NCBI GenBank assembly: GCA_040437565.1
Contig: JBDOQK010000038.1
Location: 248,001 to 312,000, forward strand
DNA: 64,000 bases
Source of the DNA: Albugo candida
Taxonomy: Eukaryota > Oomycota > Peronosporomycetes > Albuginales
Direction of reading: 5' to 3'
Below the pieces are notes generated by a model. It did not search any database and was not told where the DNA came from. It worked only from the letters and a program-made list of their open reading frames with translations. This document shows positions 12,988 to 25,817 of this stretch, one piece after another (the stretch's first letter is position 1; each line of letters begins with the position of its first letter). The position numbers were made by a program, and so were the translations under genes.

Positions 12988-13467
12988 TCAGATCTCATAA
13001 TTTTGATCACGAAAAATCGCTTTTATAGAGTTGGTGTATTTTACCTCTCCGAGTACGACGCCTAATTCGTTATGTGTGCACTTGCCCTTCCTACAAAAAC
13101 GAGGTGAAGCGCAATCAAATGTAGTTTCGCATCCCATGCCAGCGTCTTGAAAAGCAAAATTCGACTGGATACCAAACAGAACCAAGACTATATTTTCGCT
13201 CGTAAAATGCTTGAGCTGCGTAACTTTGTATTCCTCACCAAATTGCATTCATGCTCTTTATCACTTAAAATGATAATCGCTGCCGTTCATTGTCAAAAGA
13301 AGCCTGGATCAAATCACCACAGAGCGTAGAGTCGGCAGGGAACTTGAACTGCAGATCATATTTGGGCGAATCAAATACCAAACTGTCCGCAATAAGAATA
13401 CTTTGCTTGAGATCTTCCGAAATACCAAAATAGGAAGGATGAAAGGGTAGAAGTACTTGAACGCCAT
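12988..13467 (-). pseudogene. Secreted four-cysteine protein, decayed copy (13 kb)
   Basis: An ATG at 13,467 starts MAFKYFYPFILPILVF, matching the signal peptide of the intact gene at 56 kb (MALKFLFHFTLSVFVF). After a frameshift the strand reads a KYDLQFKFPADSTLCGDLIQ block (counterpart of DYDFWLRVDGSIEPCLQIIQ). Another frame change follows, then the core GMGCETTFDCASPRFC, KC and THNELG, and a carboxy end stopping at 12,988. The core has C-x5-C-x5-C-x4-C-x5-G spacing. At least two frameshifts make it a pseudogene as sequenced. It is a paralogue of the copies at 50.8, 54.3 and 56.2 kb on the same strand. Role unknown; secretion and cysteines suggest an extracellular or host-facing protein. Confidence 0.8.
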
Positions 13468-14127
13468 TACCCGGGGATGTTGTTTCTAGGGGAAAGCGAA
13501 AGTGAGCGACAAAATGTCTCTCTTGTGATTGATTGCGTCAGAAGGTATAGTTCTGGAATCTCATGGGTGCCTCATTGGTAGATAGAGTCTGAATAAAGGG
13601 TGTAAGTATCTTCCCTCCATAGAGAGACTATCCATGCATTATGTAATATCGAATTGGGAATGAATCCGTCTTTTGGTTAAGGAAGGGCACATAGTAATGT
13701 TGTGATTTACAATGCAATGGTACATTCCCTATAACAGTGTAAATGTAAAGAAGAGCAGTGAGCATAGAGACTGGTGCGTATGAGTTTCATATAAGTTGAT
13801 GGTACTATACCATAGTATAGTCCTGTCATATCGCAAGCCTTTATAATTCGTTACGCTATAATGATGCATGCTCAATACCATTTGCTTGAGGCTCGTGTTT
13901 GATTGTCGAAAGCTATGGTATACGTACAATGGAGGCGGCAATCACTCTATTTCAGAACCACCAGTATCACAAGATGTTTGAATCCAGAATTATAGAAGCG
14001 CCAAAGAATGAAAGAGAAGATCATATCCGCGGACTTATGAAAGTCGCCAACGGCTTGGACACTCGATGCTTATTTCTTATACGGATACTGATTGGCTGCA
14101 ATACGGCACTTGTCGCTATATGATTGG
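13468..14127. other. No supported gene
   Basis: A + strand frame at 13,899-14,123 contains a plausible charged stretch (about 45 codons from an internal ATG at 13,929) just upstream of the BAR-PH relic, in the place where a first exon might be. It does not resemble the sequence upstream of the 57-kb copy, so I do not call it. Confidence 0.4.
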
Positions 14128-15860
14128 CTAGAACTTGAAGAAAGCATAATGAGTAAATTCGNNNNNNNNNNNNNNNNNNNNNNNNNNNNNNNNNNNNNNN
14201 NNNNNNNNNNNNNNNNNNNNNNNNNNNNNNNNNNNNNNNNNNNNNNNNNNNNNNNNNNNNNCTAGAACTTGAAGAAAGCATAATGAGTAAATTCGATGAT
14301 ATGAGTGTTATGGCACTCACGAGTCCTACTCATTCTCAGGAGGGATCTGATTTTTTCCCGTACTTTGCACAATGTTCATGAGGTCAAGACTCAGTTTCTC
14401 CAACAATTGATAGAATTGGAAGCAGAATGTGCGAAGCATTTCGTTCCTTGCAAAATTGCGCGTGTTGGGATCGCTTTCCGACGGAAATGACGTCTGGAAA
14501 TGGACAAATCGTTCATACAGCTACAGCAATTCCTCTTGAAGTGCTTGACGCGGTAATCTTTAAGTATAATTCTCTGCTTAATTCATTGAACTGTCGTTTA
14601 ATGTGTGTAACATTCTTTATTAGGATCAAGTGTACGTCGAAGCGATCCGAACGTCCTTGAATTCATCAGTATTCAAACCCGTACCGAGAAGTCTTTCTGA
14701 GGTACTTTTTCAATCTTTCAGGACGCCTTCAAATTATTGACGCGCTCACAGGAACAATTCGCCGACAAGTTGGATCAGTTTATCGCAAGCATCCGTAAAG
14801 ATGTCCTACATCGATATATTACCGAATTTAGGTGCAATACAAAAGTGTTATCGACCGTATCACTTATAGAGGATGCTCCTTACACGAGGATTTGAATCGT
14901 ACCCATACACTCGTTTGTGAATTGTTCAATTCACTACAATCAATTTTGAATTGTCCTTTGGACGGCTGGGGTTTGGAATTGACGTCTTTATCTCCGTTCA
15001 AAAGTCGATGCGAATACGTAAAAGGAATGGCAGAATGTTTTAACGAATTCAAAACGCTGCAATTTAGTCGAATTGCTGTTCACCAGAAGCTTTGGAAGCG
15101 TATTTGAGGAAGCAGCGTCTGTTCTTCGAACAAATGGCGCACGCGATTTCTGAATCGATGACTGCCGCAGAGCGACGACAGGGATCCTTACAGCGCTTTG
15201 AGCTCATTTCGGACGGTAGCACGCGTGCATCCGGAAAAATATTTGCTGCAAACAATTCGACGGATTTCCAGAAACGTACGTCATCGCAATTCAATTGATC
15301 GCAACTCAATTCATTAAAAAATCGCAAGTCATTGAATTGTAATACTTTGGCTTTTCAGGTGACCACCGCAGTTTAAATGGAATTCGATCCAGGCTCATTG
15401 TCCATCCAGTCGCCTCTCCAAAGTCTTCTGGTACGCAATTTCGTCGTCTTGTCTCCATTCAACCTGTTCCTTTTCGAATTAGCTTGATAAAATCGGTCTT
15501 CTTCGGTTCCAATCAACCGGTTCGCTTTACAATTCGTGGGAATACGTTGTTGGTGCCATCACTTTGAATCGCTATTTCCATTTGTTTGACGTCACTAGAG
15601 TCATTAGATTGACGGACTGGCTACCATTCTATCGCATTCTACGCGAAGTATTTCCATTCCGCTTGCGATTTTTCGAACTGAAATCGCTTGAAATCCGACG
15701 GAAAATGGCAAAAATGTAGCCATCTTCCAAACAACTGAGGCGAATGACGCAACAAATCGTTACAATTTGCTTTGTGAAGCGCAAAAATGATTCATTTCCA
15801 ATGTCACACTCAAGAAGAAATGGTCGCGCGGGTCGTTGCAGTTGATGCCGTGGAAACGTA
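14128..15860 (+). pseudogene. Decayed copy of the BAR-PH gene (copy 1)
   Basis: The stretch aligns nearly end to end with the BAR-PH gene at 57.4-59.0 kb in the same orientation. Recognisable pieces are RTLHNVHEVKTQFLQQL, the intron ending TTTATTAG before GATCAAGTGTACGTCGAAGC, the helix block around EQFADKLDQFIASIRKDVLH, HEDLNRTHTLVCE, RCEYVKGMAECFNEFKTL, and the PH region near 15,540-15,860 (RYFHLFDV). Stops and indels interrupt it throughout. At about 15,165-15,235 it keeps an open frame where the 57-kb copy has a stop, so it helps to infer the ancestor. A 100-N gap at 14,162-14,261 is flanked by a 34-bp exact repeat (14,128-14,161 and 14,262-14,295), an assembly overlap. Confidence 0.9.
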
Positions 15861-16976
15861 ATAGTGTATCAGTCTCTCAAGTTTAATTCATTTTCACAAG
15901 AACAGGGTCGAACAATATTTGAATCGCCACATCAGCGCCATCAACTGCGAGCTGATCGCCAGAAGTTGAGAAATCCAATGTGAAGACTCCGTGTGTCTTC
16001 CTGGTAATGCTTCCTAACAGCTAAAATGCAAAGAATTGGTAGATGGTGATGAGAGTATAACTGTAATTATTACGTAGTTTGATGTTATCACGATAAATAC
16101 TTTTGTTTTGTTCGATTCGCTTCCTCCTGCAGCTATTAGTTGCTGTGTGGTGCCTTTGGAGAATTGCGCTGCATATACAAAACATGCTTCGCCTTTGGAA
16201 TTACTCTGATACCAAGGAATCGAGCATAATTGCTTCCCAGACGTAAAATCCCACAGCTATCCATCAAACTTAATACCCCGTGTACGTTCATATTCTGAGT
16301 ACTTTACCTCGAGAGGATTTTCAGGTCGCCAGGAACCCATCAAAATCTCATTCTGATCGTTGATATCGACAGCGTCTCCGGTAAGATGCGGTCCATAAAT
16401 TGCACGCAAAGAGGGTTTGATTCACACAACCCAATTCCCAACCTCCAGAAATGATTACATGCTCCAATTTCGGATGATACTTAAGTGACAAGACACGGTT
16501 CGAATGCCCGGCGATTGTCATTACCGTACTTCGAAACGGAATGTGTTATCAGGAAATAAGATTAAGGTAAGGGCAATGTAAGGACGTACTCGCCTTTCAT
16601 TGTGGCGATCTCTTTTCGTCGAATACGTGCACCAGATATCAAGCAAGAGTCCAGTATAACTTAATGGAGGTCGCGGACGGCGTAATCTCTACCAGCGACT
16701 CCAAATTGAGTTCTGCCAGGACAATGATCCAATGCGTATAATGCATTGGAAACTTTGTGCATACAATTTCCAGAGCTTATGTGCCAATGTTGAACATCGA
16801 GCGGTCTGCGTATTAATTGTGGTAATTAAAATCACCGCGCCAGGTAATATACCGGCTCAATTGATAAATGATGACGTACTCACAGCAAGCAAAACATTTT
16901 TTGTAGCGTTCATTAACAGCCGAGATCGAATTGTAGTAGTAAACGGAATATTGTGATTTGGGAGTGTGTGCGCCAA
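15861..16976 (-). pseudogene. Decayed copy of the WD40 gene, truncated at 16,976
   Basis: Aligned with 59.0-60.3 kb in the same convergent arrangement, this is the carboxy-terminal three quarters of the WD40 gene. Landmarks such as the segment for ISGGWDD, GSWRPENP and the GTACGT intron donor near 16,870 are present but frames are broken. Similarity ends at about 16,976, where the sequence switches abruptly to a different gene relic also found at 37.3 kb. The amino-terminal exons are therefore missing, which marks a recombination breakpoint. Confidence 0.85.
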
Positions 16977-18190
16977 AATTGCAAATTGCTTCGATCTCGT
17001 CATCGATCGCTGTACTTGACAGATTTGCTACTTCAACTTCAAGGTATTGTGTTGTTGCACGATCGTAAGCGCTACAATCGGTGCTGTTAGTAGGTTGCAT
17101 GAAGGTACAAAAGTCGTGTCGGTATTCGAGGAGCCAATCGATTGACAAATCGGTGTGGTCTTTGCAGCTTCCACAGACACAGAATTTATTGGATTGATCT
17201 TTACACATTCCTTGGATACTGTATGATTCATATTTGTTGTGTCCAAGTCAGACGAAAATAAGGCATTAATGCCACGCACGGTACCTCATGCTGAGGAAGA
17301 GATGATGTCTTTGATAGATGTAATAATCCAAGCGTCTGTCTGGCCTGATAAAAACGATCCTTAGATTGGCTACCATGTCTTTCTTTCTCTCGTATCCATC
17401 CTTAATGCTGTGTGGCGGTAATGGCGGCTGCGATTGTTGCTCCATTGCACATGAATCAGATCTGATATGGACGGATCTGATACTGAGACCGTGTCCACTA
17501 CGGTTCCACGCGAGATACGTATGTGTTTCTTTCCACACTGAGAAAGGTACACATGTGCCTGAATCGACGTACTGTACATCAGTAATGTGTGCACTCTCAG
17601 TCTCAATAAGATCGTCAACAAAGCAGACCTTATACAGATAATCTTCCTGGAGCAAAAAAAAAGCTTTTCAAACTCGGAATGCTCCCCACGCGCGTGCCAG
17701 ATATCCCAATTATCACAAAATCCATTTGAATTCTGCGCTAGACGTAAATAAATGGCACAAACGCTTATCGATTCGGTGAAAGCCGTAAACGGTGTCTCGG
17801 TTGCGAACGTGAATTGTTTGTTGTTTAGGCTGTGCACGGTACTTTCTAAACGGTTCCGAATGTGAGTGCGGTCTCGTTCATAGTGCTTCCTCTGCGAAAG
17901 AATGCTCCAATCTGCCGGCTAGATTGCACTTCATCGCTAGGGTTCGGAACATGCAAGCGAAACACAGCCGTTCAATACACGGTGACAGTCTCCAACATAA
18001 TACAATGGATGTCCTCCAACTGTCAATAAATCCAATTCTTTCGCATCGTACGGTAAGTCTTCTCCAAAGTATGAAAACCAATGAATGATGGTGCTTTCCT
18101 TTTCTGGACCATCGGGGATCTTTATGTGGACGCTAAGGCAATTGAGGCACTGAATGATTGAGTATGCGTATTGGAGCTTCTTCACGTTGA
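16977..18190 (-). pseudogene. Relic of an unknown gene, joined to the WD40 relic
   Basis: The minus strand carries several open segments in alternating frames: 17,937-18,185 (an 82-codon piece with IIHWFSYFGEDLPYDAKEL and LLTVGGHPLYYVGDCH), about 17,370-17,837 and 17,266-17,655 (with DVQYVDSGTCVPFSVWKE), then a cysteine-bearing carboxy part (FCTFMQPTNSTDC, then VEVANLSSTAIDDEIEAIC) ending near 16,980. Many Asn-x-Ser/Thr sites and cysteines hint at an extracellular domain, but I recognise no family. About 16,977-17,415 is duplicated at 37,290-37,740. The segments are in conflicting frames, so it is decayed or contains introns I could not place. Confidence 0.5.
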
Positions 18191-18284
18191 GTTCCGCTGG
18201 AAATGCAATTTTTCCATAAACCTTAAAAAAACATAGATTGCAGAAGAGTTCGTTGCTTCTTGACGTCCTTACATATCGCTTGGG

Positions 18285-18384
18285 NNNNNNNNNNNNNNNN
18301 NNNNNNNNNNNNNNNNNNNNNNNNNNNNNNNNNNNNNNNNNNNNNNNNNNNNNNNNNNNNNNNNNNNNNNNNNNNNNNNNNNNN
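18285..18384. other. 100-N assembly gap
   Basis: Exactly 100 Ns. The flanks show no repeat, so the true distance is unknown. Confidence 0.95.
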
Positions 18385-18643
18385 TCAGTCGTTTCAGATA
18401 TAAAAAATTGTCACTTAGCACTGAGCTTACCCAATTAGGAACCCGTGCAAATGTAGGGTCCACATCCTGTAATATTTAATTTTATCCTAATCAACAGCCG
18501 TAACAGAAAGGCCAAATACGTGTGGATGGCTCTCACTGTATACATATCAGTACTTCTCAATATGCCGGCTACTACGTAACCCGCTAAGTTAGTACAAAAC
18601 AACTCGAAGAACTACTTTTTTCAACTCTTTCCTCTCGAAAACA

Positions 18644-19249
18644 ATGGTTCAAGTCGACATATCGACACAACCAAGGGTGCTAGCGTCCACTTGTAGTGAC
18701 GTGGCAACCCTCATGAGTCACCCTGTTTTGGGTGATTGCATGTTTGTTGATGAGTCATCACCCCTATGTGATGACGTGGAAAGTACCCCCACCCCCAGTG
18801 TGACGGTACAGGGTAATACCGGTAGTACCGGTGTAGGATGTGGTACCGGTGNNNNNNNNNNNNNNNNNNNNNNNNNNNNNNNNNNNNNNNNNNNNNNNNN
18901 NNNNNNNNNNNNNNNNNNNNNNNNNNNNNNNNNNNNNNNNNNNNNNNNNNNGCTTGCATTGCAAGCGGTGACACTACACTTCGTCTGGACAGATCGTAAT
19001 CTTCGTTTGGTCGATCAGCGATCAGCAACTCCGACAGTTCCACCACTTTCCGTGATCTACACCACGTTTAGTGCGCACGTTCGGTACTTTCGAAGACAGT
19101 GTTACGACCAAGTAGAAAGCATTCGGCTTGCAAAGGTGCTGGATCAACTCGCAACGCAAGGATCATTTGGTGGATTTTTCAGAAGTCGAAGATCATTGCT
19201 TCGGGTACGGCACAGACAAGTCAAAATGCAAGTGCAACTCAGATCCTAG
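18644..19249 (+). CDS. Uncertain ORF across a gap, possibly retroelement-related
   Basis: An ATG at 18,644 opens a frame that enters a 100-N gap (18,852-18,951) and, if the gap length keeps frame, continues to 19,249. The first part is Thr/Ser/Gly/Val-rich. The second is basic with many Arg and Gln (DRNLRLVDQRS, then FRSRRSLLRVRHRQ). DNA before the gap is unlike its surroundings, with GGTACCGGT-type imperfect short repeats. The basic end could suit a gag-like protein, but no zinc knuckle or protease motif is visible and the frame across the gap is not known. Confidence 0.25.
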   Translation: MVQVDISTQPRVLASTCSDVATLMSHPVLGDCMFVDESSPLCDDVESTPTPSVTVQGNTGSTGVGCGTGXXXXXXXXXXXXXXXXXXXXXXXXXXXXXXXXXXLALQAVTLHFVWTDRNLRLVDQRSATPTVPPLSVIYTTFSAHVRYFRRQCYDQVESIRLAKVLDQLATQGSFGGFFRSRRSLLRVRHRQVKMQVQLRS

Positions 19250-21093
19250 TCCTAGTTGGATGGCCTTGTTCCGCCTAGTGTGGCGCACACCAATGTGAAA
19301 ACCACGGTACTTTTGGACCAAATTTACAACTTTACAAACTGACCACTTAACAACTTGACAAGTTTCAACATTTATCCGTTGCACGATGGACACACTCTCG
19401 TACTGTAGTGGTGAACGCTACCGCAGTGCAGGACTAGCAACGAGAGACATATTATCAACTATCACAGGTATTTCACGAAACGTTTTTTATATGTATATAT
19501 GCTATTTAAGGTAGCCTAGGCAACTAGAGAAGTCAGTTAGTCTAATTCTAGTAATATAGACACCTTCAACTGATCTATGAATATCTACCAGTATGATGCG
19601 GGCATGGCATTCATCAATTGAAGAAGATGTATACCCATTTAACTCCTGAAGGTGTCGACATGAACCCAACTCAGGCTTTGAAACTCAATCCAAGCTTGTG
19701 AGCCTAAAACAGATTAGTGCGACATTTTTCAAGTCAATTATGATTATTTTCATGCACATGGTTTTCCTGAGATGTGTTCCGATTTCGTGCGTATACGTCA
19801 GTGATGATATAAACCTCTCGTGAACACGTGACCTTGAATGTCGACGACTTGCTAAGTGGAGATGTCAGGAAGATTCGGAGTATAAAAAGGTAGCACATGA
19901 ACTTGCTATTAATTTTCAATTATCAAGAATAGTAAATGTACTATACATCCTGTGAGTTGAAAGTGATGTTCCCAAAGTGCTTGCACTGAAAGGATTATCG
20001 ATAAGTCCGATAGTGCCGCGGCAGAAAGTGTGTACAATCGAAGTGGAAGGCCATAAAATTTACAACTCTGAGAAGAACGATATAAAATAGAGAATCGTTC
20101 GTATGGCGGGCTCTCTTCTGTATTTGGCATTTGATCAAGCCCGCAATTGCGTTGGCGATGAAGTGAACTGAAACGTACGCTATGTGCATGCTACGGTATC
20201 TGAATCCAAACGCGATGTTTCATTGAAATTAGTCGGACGGATGAAGGTGAATGCATCCACTAATATAATTGGGTAACCAACAAGACATCAGAAGTCTTGA
20301 TGGTGAAAAACAACTTTCCAGCCACCGTGTAAGTCGAAATGTGGCACTTTAAGTGTGCTCTCGTAAACTATTGTAGACAAAACATTTATTTAGGGGGATA
20401 ACGATAATGATTGACGCTAGCTACTGTGTATGAAGATAGAAAGAGCGAAATCGCAATCGCCAAGAAAGATGGCAACATAGGAGACCCAGCAACATCATCA
20501 TACGTTCTCTATTTGTCCTTGAATACGTCAAGCCAAGGGTATTCATCTGGATTATATCGCGACTCGGCTACAACGAGCCGTATTCCTGACTAAAAACAAT
20601 TCAAAAGAAACCTTTTAGCTTCTTCAGGTCAAGTCAAAAATTGTAAACTTCTCCACGATGAATTTATTGACAATAAAGTCTGTGGACGCTCAATTTTTGA
20701 GTAGAGGAGTTCATGATTCGACTCCTCGACATGAAATGCCATTTTAAATAGGCAGCATTATGTAGGCAGAGGTAGGTCTAAGCGTGGTAATCTGAGCTAA
20801 GAAGCCTTCTTCCCATATTTCCTCAACGACTAAATCTGATCATATTGACACAGCACCTATATTGAGTACAAATATCTCCGAAATTGTGGTAATTTTCTGC
20901 GTACAAAGCAATTTGGAATGGTATAGATGTCCTTAGCATTGATTATCGGCGCGTATGATTTACCGGAAAACGTACAATCGATGTGAGGTGAATATTCGAG
21001 AAGAGAAAAATGGTTGAATGGAGCAGCAAAACGCCTAGAAGCAATTATACTGCTGTTCTTATTTGAAATAGTTCTGTCTTTGAACTAGAGGCC
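19250..21093. other. No supported gene
   Basis: Only short frames on both strands. I see no domain, repeat or RNA gene. The copia target site lies at its right end. Confidence 0.5.
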
Positions 21094-21352
21094 TGTTAAA
21101 AGATGCGTAGTGCTCAGCAGGTAACAAATTGAATACCTGAAATAGACTTAGGTCCTTAGTTCTCAAACGCTCTTAATACGCTAAGACTAATACTTTTCTT
21201 CGCCTATACCTTGACAGTTTTCCATACTGCGCATTACTAATCGTAGAGACGCGCATCAGAAATCGCCTGGACGGCGCGTCGGTAATCCTGTGCCGTTACC
21301 AGCATGCATCGTGCGATAGCGTAACTTGACAACAATACACCCTTCTTCAACG
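21094..21352 (-). repeat. 3' LTR of the copia element
   Basis: On the + strand it starts TGTTAAAAGATGCG and ends CTTCTTCAAC(G). It matches the right LTR along its whole length. Its last base is G where the other LTR has A, so the terminal TG of the element strand is mutated here. Confidence 0.9.
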
Positions 21353-21385
21353 CTCCTCCTCGCGATCGTATCATCGGCACCTTAG

Positions 21386-24300
21386 CTAGTGTAAACCCAC
21401 TAGCGGTCGCAGCTTGGCGAGCTTGTGCTTGTCTACTGCTTTGTTCAATAGGTCCGCGATCATAAGCTTGGACTGTACGTAGCGTGGCTCAAAGATGCCC
21501 CGATGAACAAGTTTATTAATAAACTTGAGGCGCACGTAGATATGTTTAGACCTCAATGAAGAAGCCTCGCCTTCGATCTGACGAATAGCCGCTTGATAAT
21601 CTACGTGCATCTGCATGGGCAGATCGGCGTGAGTTCAACTTCCATTAGCATCTCTGGACTCCGAGGAACTCGCGAGCCGTTTCTGACGCTGCTACAAAAT
21701 GGGCTTCCATTGTCAAGAGGGAAACTCCTCCTTGTTTCGTCACAGCCCAGCTCAAGAGCATTCTGTTAAGCATCAATATAGTACCAGTTAGAGACTTCTT
21801 CTCGCTCTTGTCTGCGGCGAAGGCCGTATCGCTGTAGGATTCCAGATTAACTTCACCTTTTCTCTTTGCATCAGTGCGCATCTCGAGTTACATGTCCTTG
21901 CTCCCAGCGAGGTATCGGGCAACTTTCTTTGCCAGTACACAATCTTGTTTCTTTGGATCATGTGTTTGACGTGTTGCCTTGTGCACCGCAAACGTGATAT
22001 CAGGCCGACCGAGTACATCGCGCGACCCACAGTAGGCTACCAAACAGGGACTGAAACGACTTGATTGTTGGTTTTCTAGGATCTGCAATATTCTTTAGAA
22101 GGACACTGCTCGATCCAAACTTCATTGTAGCAGTCGTCACTGATCGGTGTACATGAAGAATTAGCCAACACTGGCCCGTGCTCCCGAAGCAGCTCAGCAA
22201 TCGCCTTCTCCTGTTCCAGAACTTACGCGCACGTGTAGAGCGCCTTCACTCAAATACCAAGTAATTTTGACACTGGTCCTAGATTCTTGATCGAAAGCGA
22301 TTTCATAGCCGTAAAAAACAATCGACGCTTCAGCCGTGGTCGCTATGACTAGAAGGTCATCAACGTAGCCACCCACTATCATCCTCTCATGACCGTCGCG
22401 CTTAACCTATAGGCACATATCACTAATGCACTGTCTGAATCCTGCGTCTTGAGGTTTTGTCTGCAGCATTTGACTTCAAAGTCGTCCTGCTTGCTAAAGC
22501 CCATAGAGGCTCTTCTTCAGCCCGAGAGCTACGTCGCATTTTTTCGATACTCCAATTCTCTTTACCTTCTCTTCGCTAATTTTCATGCCGATTGGTACAT
22601 GCATCATTATCTTCAGGTGCTCTTCCTTGTTAGCTTTAGTGTAAGCATCTGGGATATCACCGTGCTTTGACGGTGCACCCCAGATCGCCGAAAGTCCCAG
22701 GATCATCTTCATTGTTGACATGTCCATCACAGCGGCAAGGTAAGCGAGTAGTCAACACCGAAGACTTGCTCGTTCCCACATGCAACCAGTCGCGCCTTGA
22801 GTCTTTCTACTGCACCGTTTGCATCTGTCTTCGTCTGAAACACCCACTTACTGTGTAGCAAATTTGGTCGCTTGATCACATTCCACACATCGTTATCCTC
22901 AAGAGCTTGGATTTCTTCGAGCATGGCCTTGCACCAGCCTTCGGCATTCCAACCGCGCATCTCTTCAGCTTGTGGCTTCGGGTCTGTCTCATAGGCTCGT
23001 AGCACGGTGGCCACAGAATCAGTCGTACTCCTTATAGCTTGCATCGCCTTCTTTGTTGATGCGCGTGTTGCATAAGGGACACATATCCATAGCTTGCTCT
23101 TCTCCTTCCCCTCCTTTTTTTGTCACTGTCGCAGCGATTTCGAGTTGTCCTCACGTCACCTTGAAGATCGCACTTCCACCCTCTATCTCTAGAATACGTT
23201 GGAGCTGTCCATTCTGCACGCTGCAAAGTGTCTGGATATTCTTGACGTGTCATGCAACAATGACGACGTTGGCTTTACGTATATGAACACGGTATCCTTT
23301 GGTCTCGTCGCTGCGCCCAAAAATAGTGCCAACCTGCGCCCGATGCGCTAGTGATTTCTTCTTTGGGCCACAATACGCCGTACAAGTTGATCCGAATACA
23401 GCGATGCCGCGTAGATCGGGTGCCTTCTTTGTCAATACTTCAATCGGCGACGCACGATTGGCGTTCGCGCTCGTAGGGCTGCGATTCAAGATGTAGGCCA
23501 AGTATTCGACCGCGTCACCGCAGAAAGACAGCGGGAGATTGCTTGCGAATATCATAGAGCGCGCCATGTTTAGAACTATTCTGTGCATGCGCTCGGCTTT
23601 TCCATTTGATGCTTGGTTTCGCGCCTCGCTCACTTGTTTCGCCACGACGGTTGACTTGCAAAGTAAAGCCACATTTTTGTATTCTCCACCATCGTCAGTT
23701 CGCAGAACGTGGACCTAGCAACTTAAGCGCTTCTCAGCTTCTTAGCCGCTTCATCATTGGTGCGTGCGAGAAACACGCGGCAATAATTGCTCTAGTGATC
23801 CACGAAGGTATCGAGGTACCGATTTCCTATTCGATCCTTTGGTGTCATCGGTCCTTTGAGGTTTGATAGAACACCACCAACACGGTCATTCGGTAAATGC
23901 ACGCCTGTGTCCTTGTGGGACTGCGCACTTTTTGACTGCTTCGCTTGCACGCATGTGACACACGTCACTCGCTCATTATCCTCAGGCCGGATTCCAGATC
24001 TAGACTCACGTGCTATTCTCTCAATGGTGTCGTAGGATAGATGTCCGAAACGTTGGTGAAAGTGCATGAGCGTTTCTGAATGCACACCCTCATCAACTTC
24101 CTGATTTTTTGCTTCATCAATCGCAGCAATGACGGTCTTTAATGGTCCTTCGTCAGCTCTATCTTCTTGCGTCTCGATGACAAGCACGTTGTTGCACATC
24201 GCCACGTCGAACACGACGGCGCCGGTATTCATGGAGATAAGGGCTCACCTGTTATTCTTATACTTGAGCCCGTAACCTTTAAGCTCAAGCTTACCGTATG

Positions 24301-25817
24301 ACACGATATTGCGCCCTAGCAGTGGTGCGTAGTAGACTTTTGTAAGTCGTATAACACTTGCTTTTCCGCATGCCATCAGGTGAATCACCACATTTCCGAC
24401 CATTGTAAGGCGAGCCGGGTTTTTCATTGGCGACCTGGCATTGATCCTCACATTCTCTTGCATCTTCGAGAGGCGCCTCATCATTAACGAGGTGCCTGCT
24501 AGATCCACTATCCAGAATCCACAAGCTGTCCTGGACCTTGGAATCTTGTATGGACAAAGTGTAGTTAAGAATTCCATTTGTCCTGGCAATGTTTCTCCAA
24601 GTACCCTTGATGCCATTGTTTTCTTCGTTTTCTTCTTTTCGTCAGGAAAGACCGACTGAATGTGCCCCACTTCTCCACACCCAAAACAAGTGCGCGTATC
24701 AACGCATGGCTTGCTTTCAGCAACGTCTGTTACGACGTCCTTGCCAAACGAAGAAGTACTTCGCTTATCCAGCTCGACAGACTGTGCGAAATGAGCAAGC
24801 TCTTCAGCTTGAGCATGGTAGTCGGGACAACTCCTGTCGTACTTGGCTATTAGCACCGTGTGAAGCTTAGTCGACGCATAGTGCACAATGTTCTTTAGCA
24901 CTTGCGCTTCAGCGCAGCCAAATGCATCTCTCACCGCCATCAAGTAAAGGTAATGCTCGGGACAGCTTCTATTTGGGTCCTTCCTTGCTATAAAAAGCTT
25001 CATCGACTGGGATGCTGTGATAGTTGTCTTGAATGTCTGATGAAGATGCTCTATAACGTGAGCAAGTGTTGGTGTCTGATACCACCATGTCTCGACCTGC
25101 TTGTTGTAGTAGAGCTCGGCCGTACCACTAAGGTAGTGTCCAAGCAGGTCAGTCTTTACGTCTTCGGACCAGTCGAAATCACATGCCTCTTGAGCGTACT
25201 GGACTTGACGCGTGATTGTCCTTCCCCAGTCCAAGAAATCGGAGCCTAAACCTCGATACAGCATGGAGCCATCGAATTTTCGGATAGCCAATCTTCTTTG
25301 ACGCCCTTCCGGAACTCTCATTGCTTGCTGTGCGTCTGTTTTCATATAATCCTGTGCCGCCACATAATCCATGTCTCATACGGCGCACGCATCGGTAATG
25401 CTGTTTGTGGTGCCCGCCATCTTGGCTGCGCCGCGTTCCGGTCAGCTCTTTTTTGGGATTCACTTGTGCGCTCTTGCTCCGTTCTTGGACGCATCGGCGT
25501 GTTCCCTAGTGAGTCGATGTGCATTGGTGTATCACCGCCACCATTGGCAAGTGAAAAGCGAAACATACCCGACTCAATGGAACCAATCATGCGTTCGTCT
25601 TTATCGCTTTCATCTGCGAGACGTCCATCTGCGTCATTCGTGCTTGCAGGTCGACGAGGGCTGCGAGTATTCTGGTGTTGACGTCATCGCTCATTTCGTA
25701 GACCGTCGTTTCACCTTGAACTACCTCTGGAGACGCCTTGACCCTTTTGTGGCCGGTGTCAACGCTGACCGGAGTTGGCGCGCTTGGCGCGCCGTCGGAA
25801 TCACTCTTTGGGCTCAT
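21386..25817 (-). pseudogene. Copia gag-pol polyprotein, multiply frameshifted
   Basis: From an ATG at 25,817 inside the primer site the minus strand codes a gag amino end (25,587-25,817), shifts frame (25,342-25,590), then gives a 375-codon gag body (24,245-25,372). That body has a zinc knuckle CFGCGEVGH whose last cysteine is replaced (QSVF). An overlapping frame carries the protease signature [13 protein letters not shown] (about 24,520). GAG-pre-integrase follows (23,792-24,232, with HQRFGHLSYDTI and CVTCVQAKQSK), then the integrase core and carboxy end (23,250-23,672, SNGKAERMHR and an FGSTCTAYCGPKKK block), reverse transcriptase (22,494-23,044, then GGYVDDLLV at about 22,370) and RNase H (21,386-22,200, ending IADLLNKAVDKHKL). 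All domains are present but no single frame spans them. Confidence 0.92.

Noticed and set aside
18780-18851. A long inverted or satellite repeat (GGTACCGGT words)
   Set aside because: Only three or four imperfect short units are visible before the gap; too little to define a repeat.
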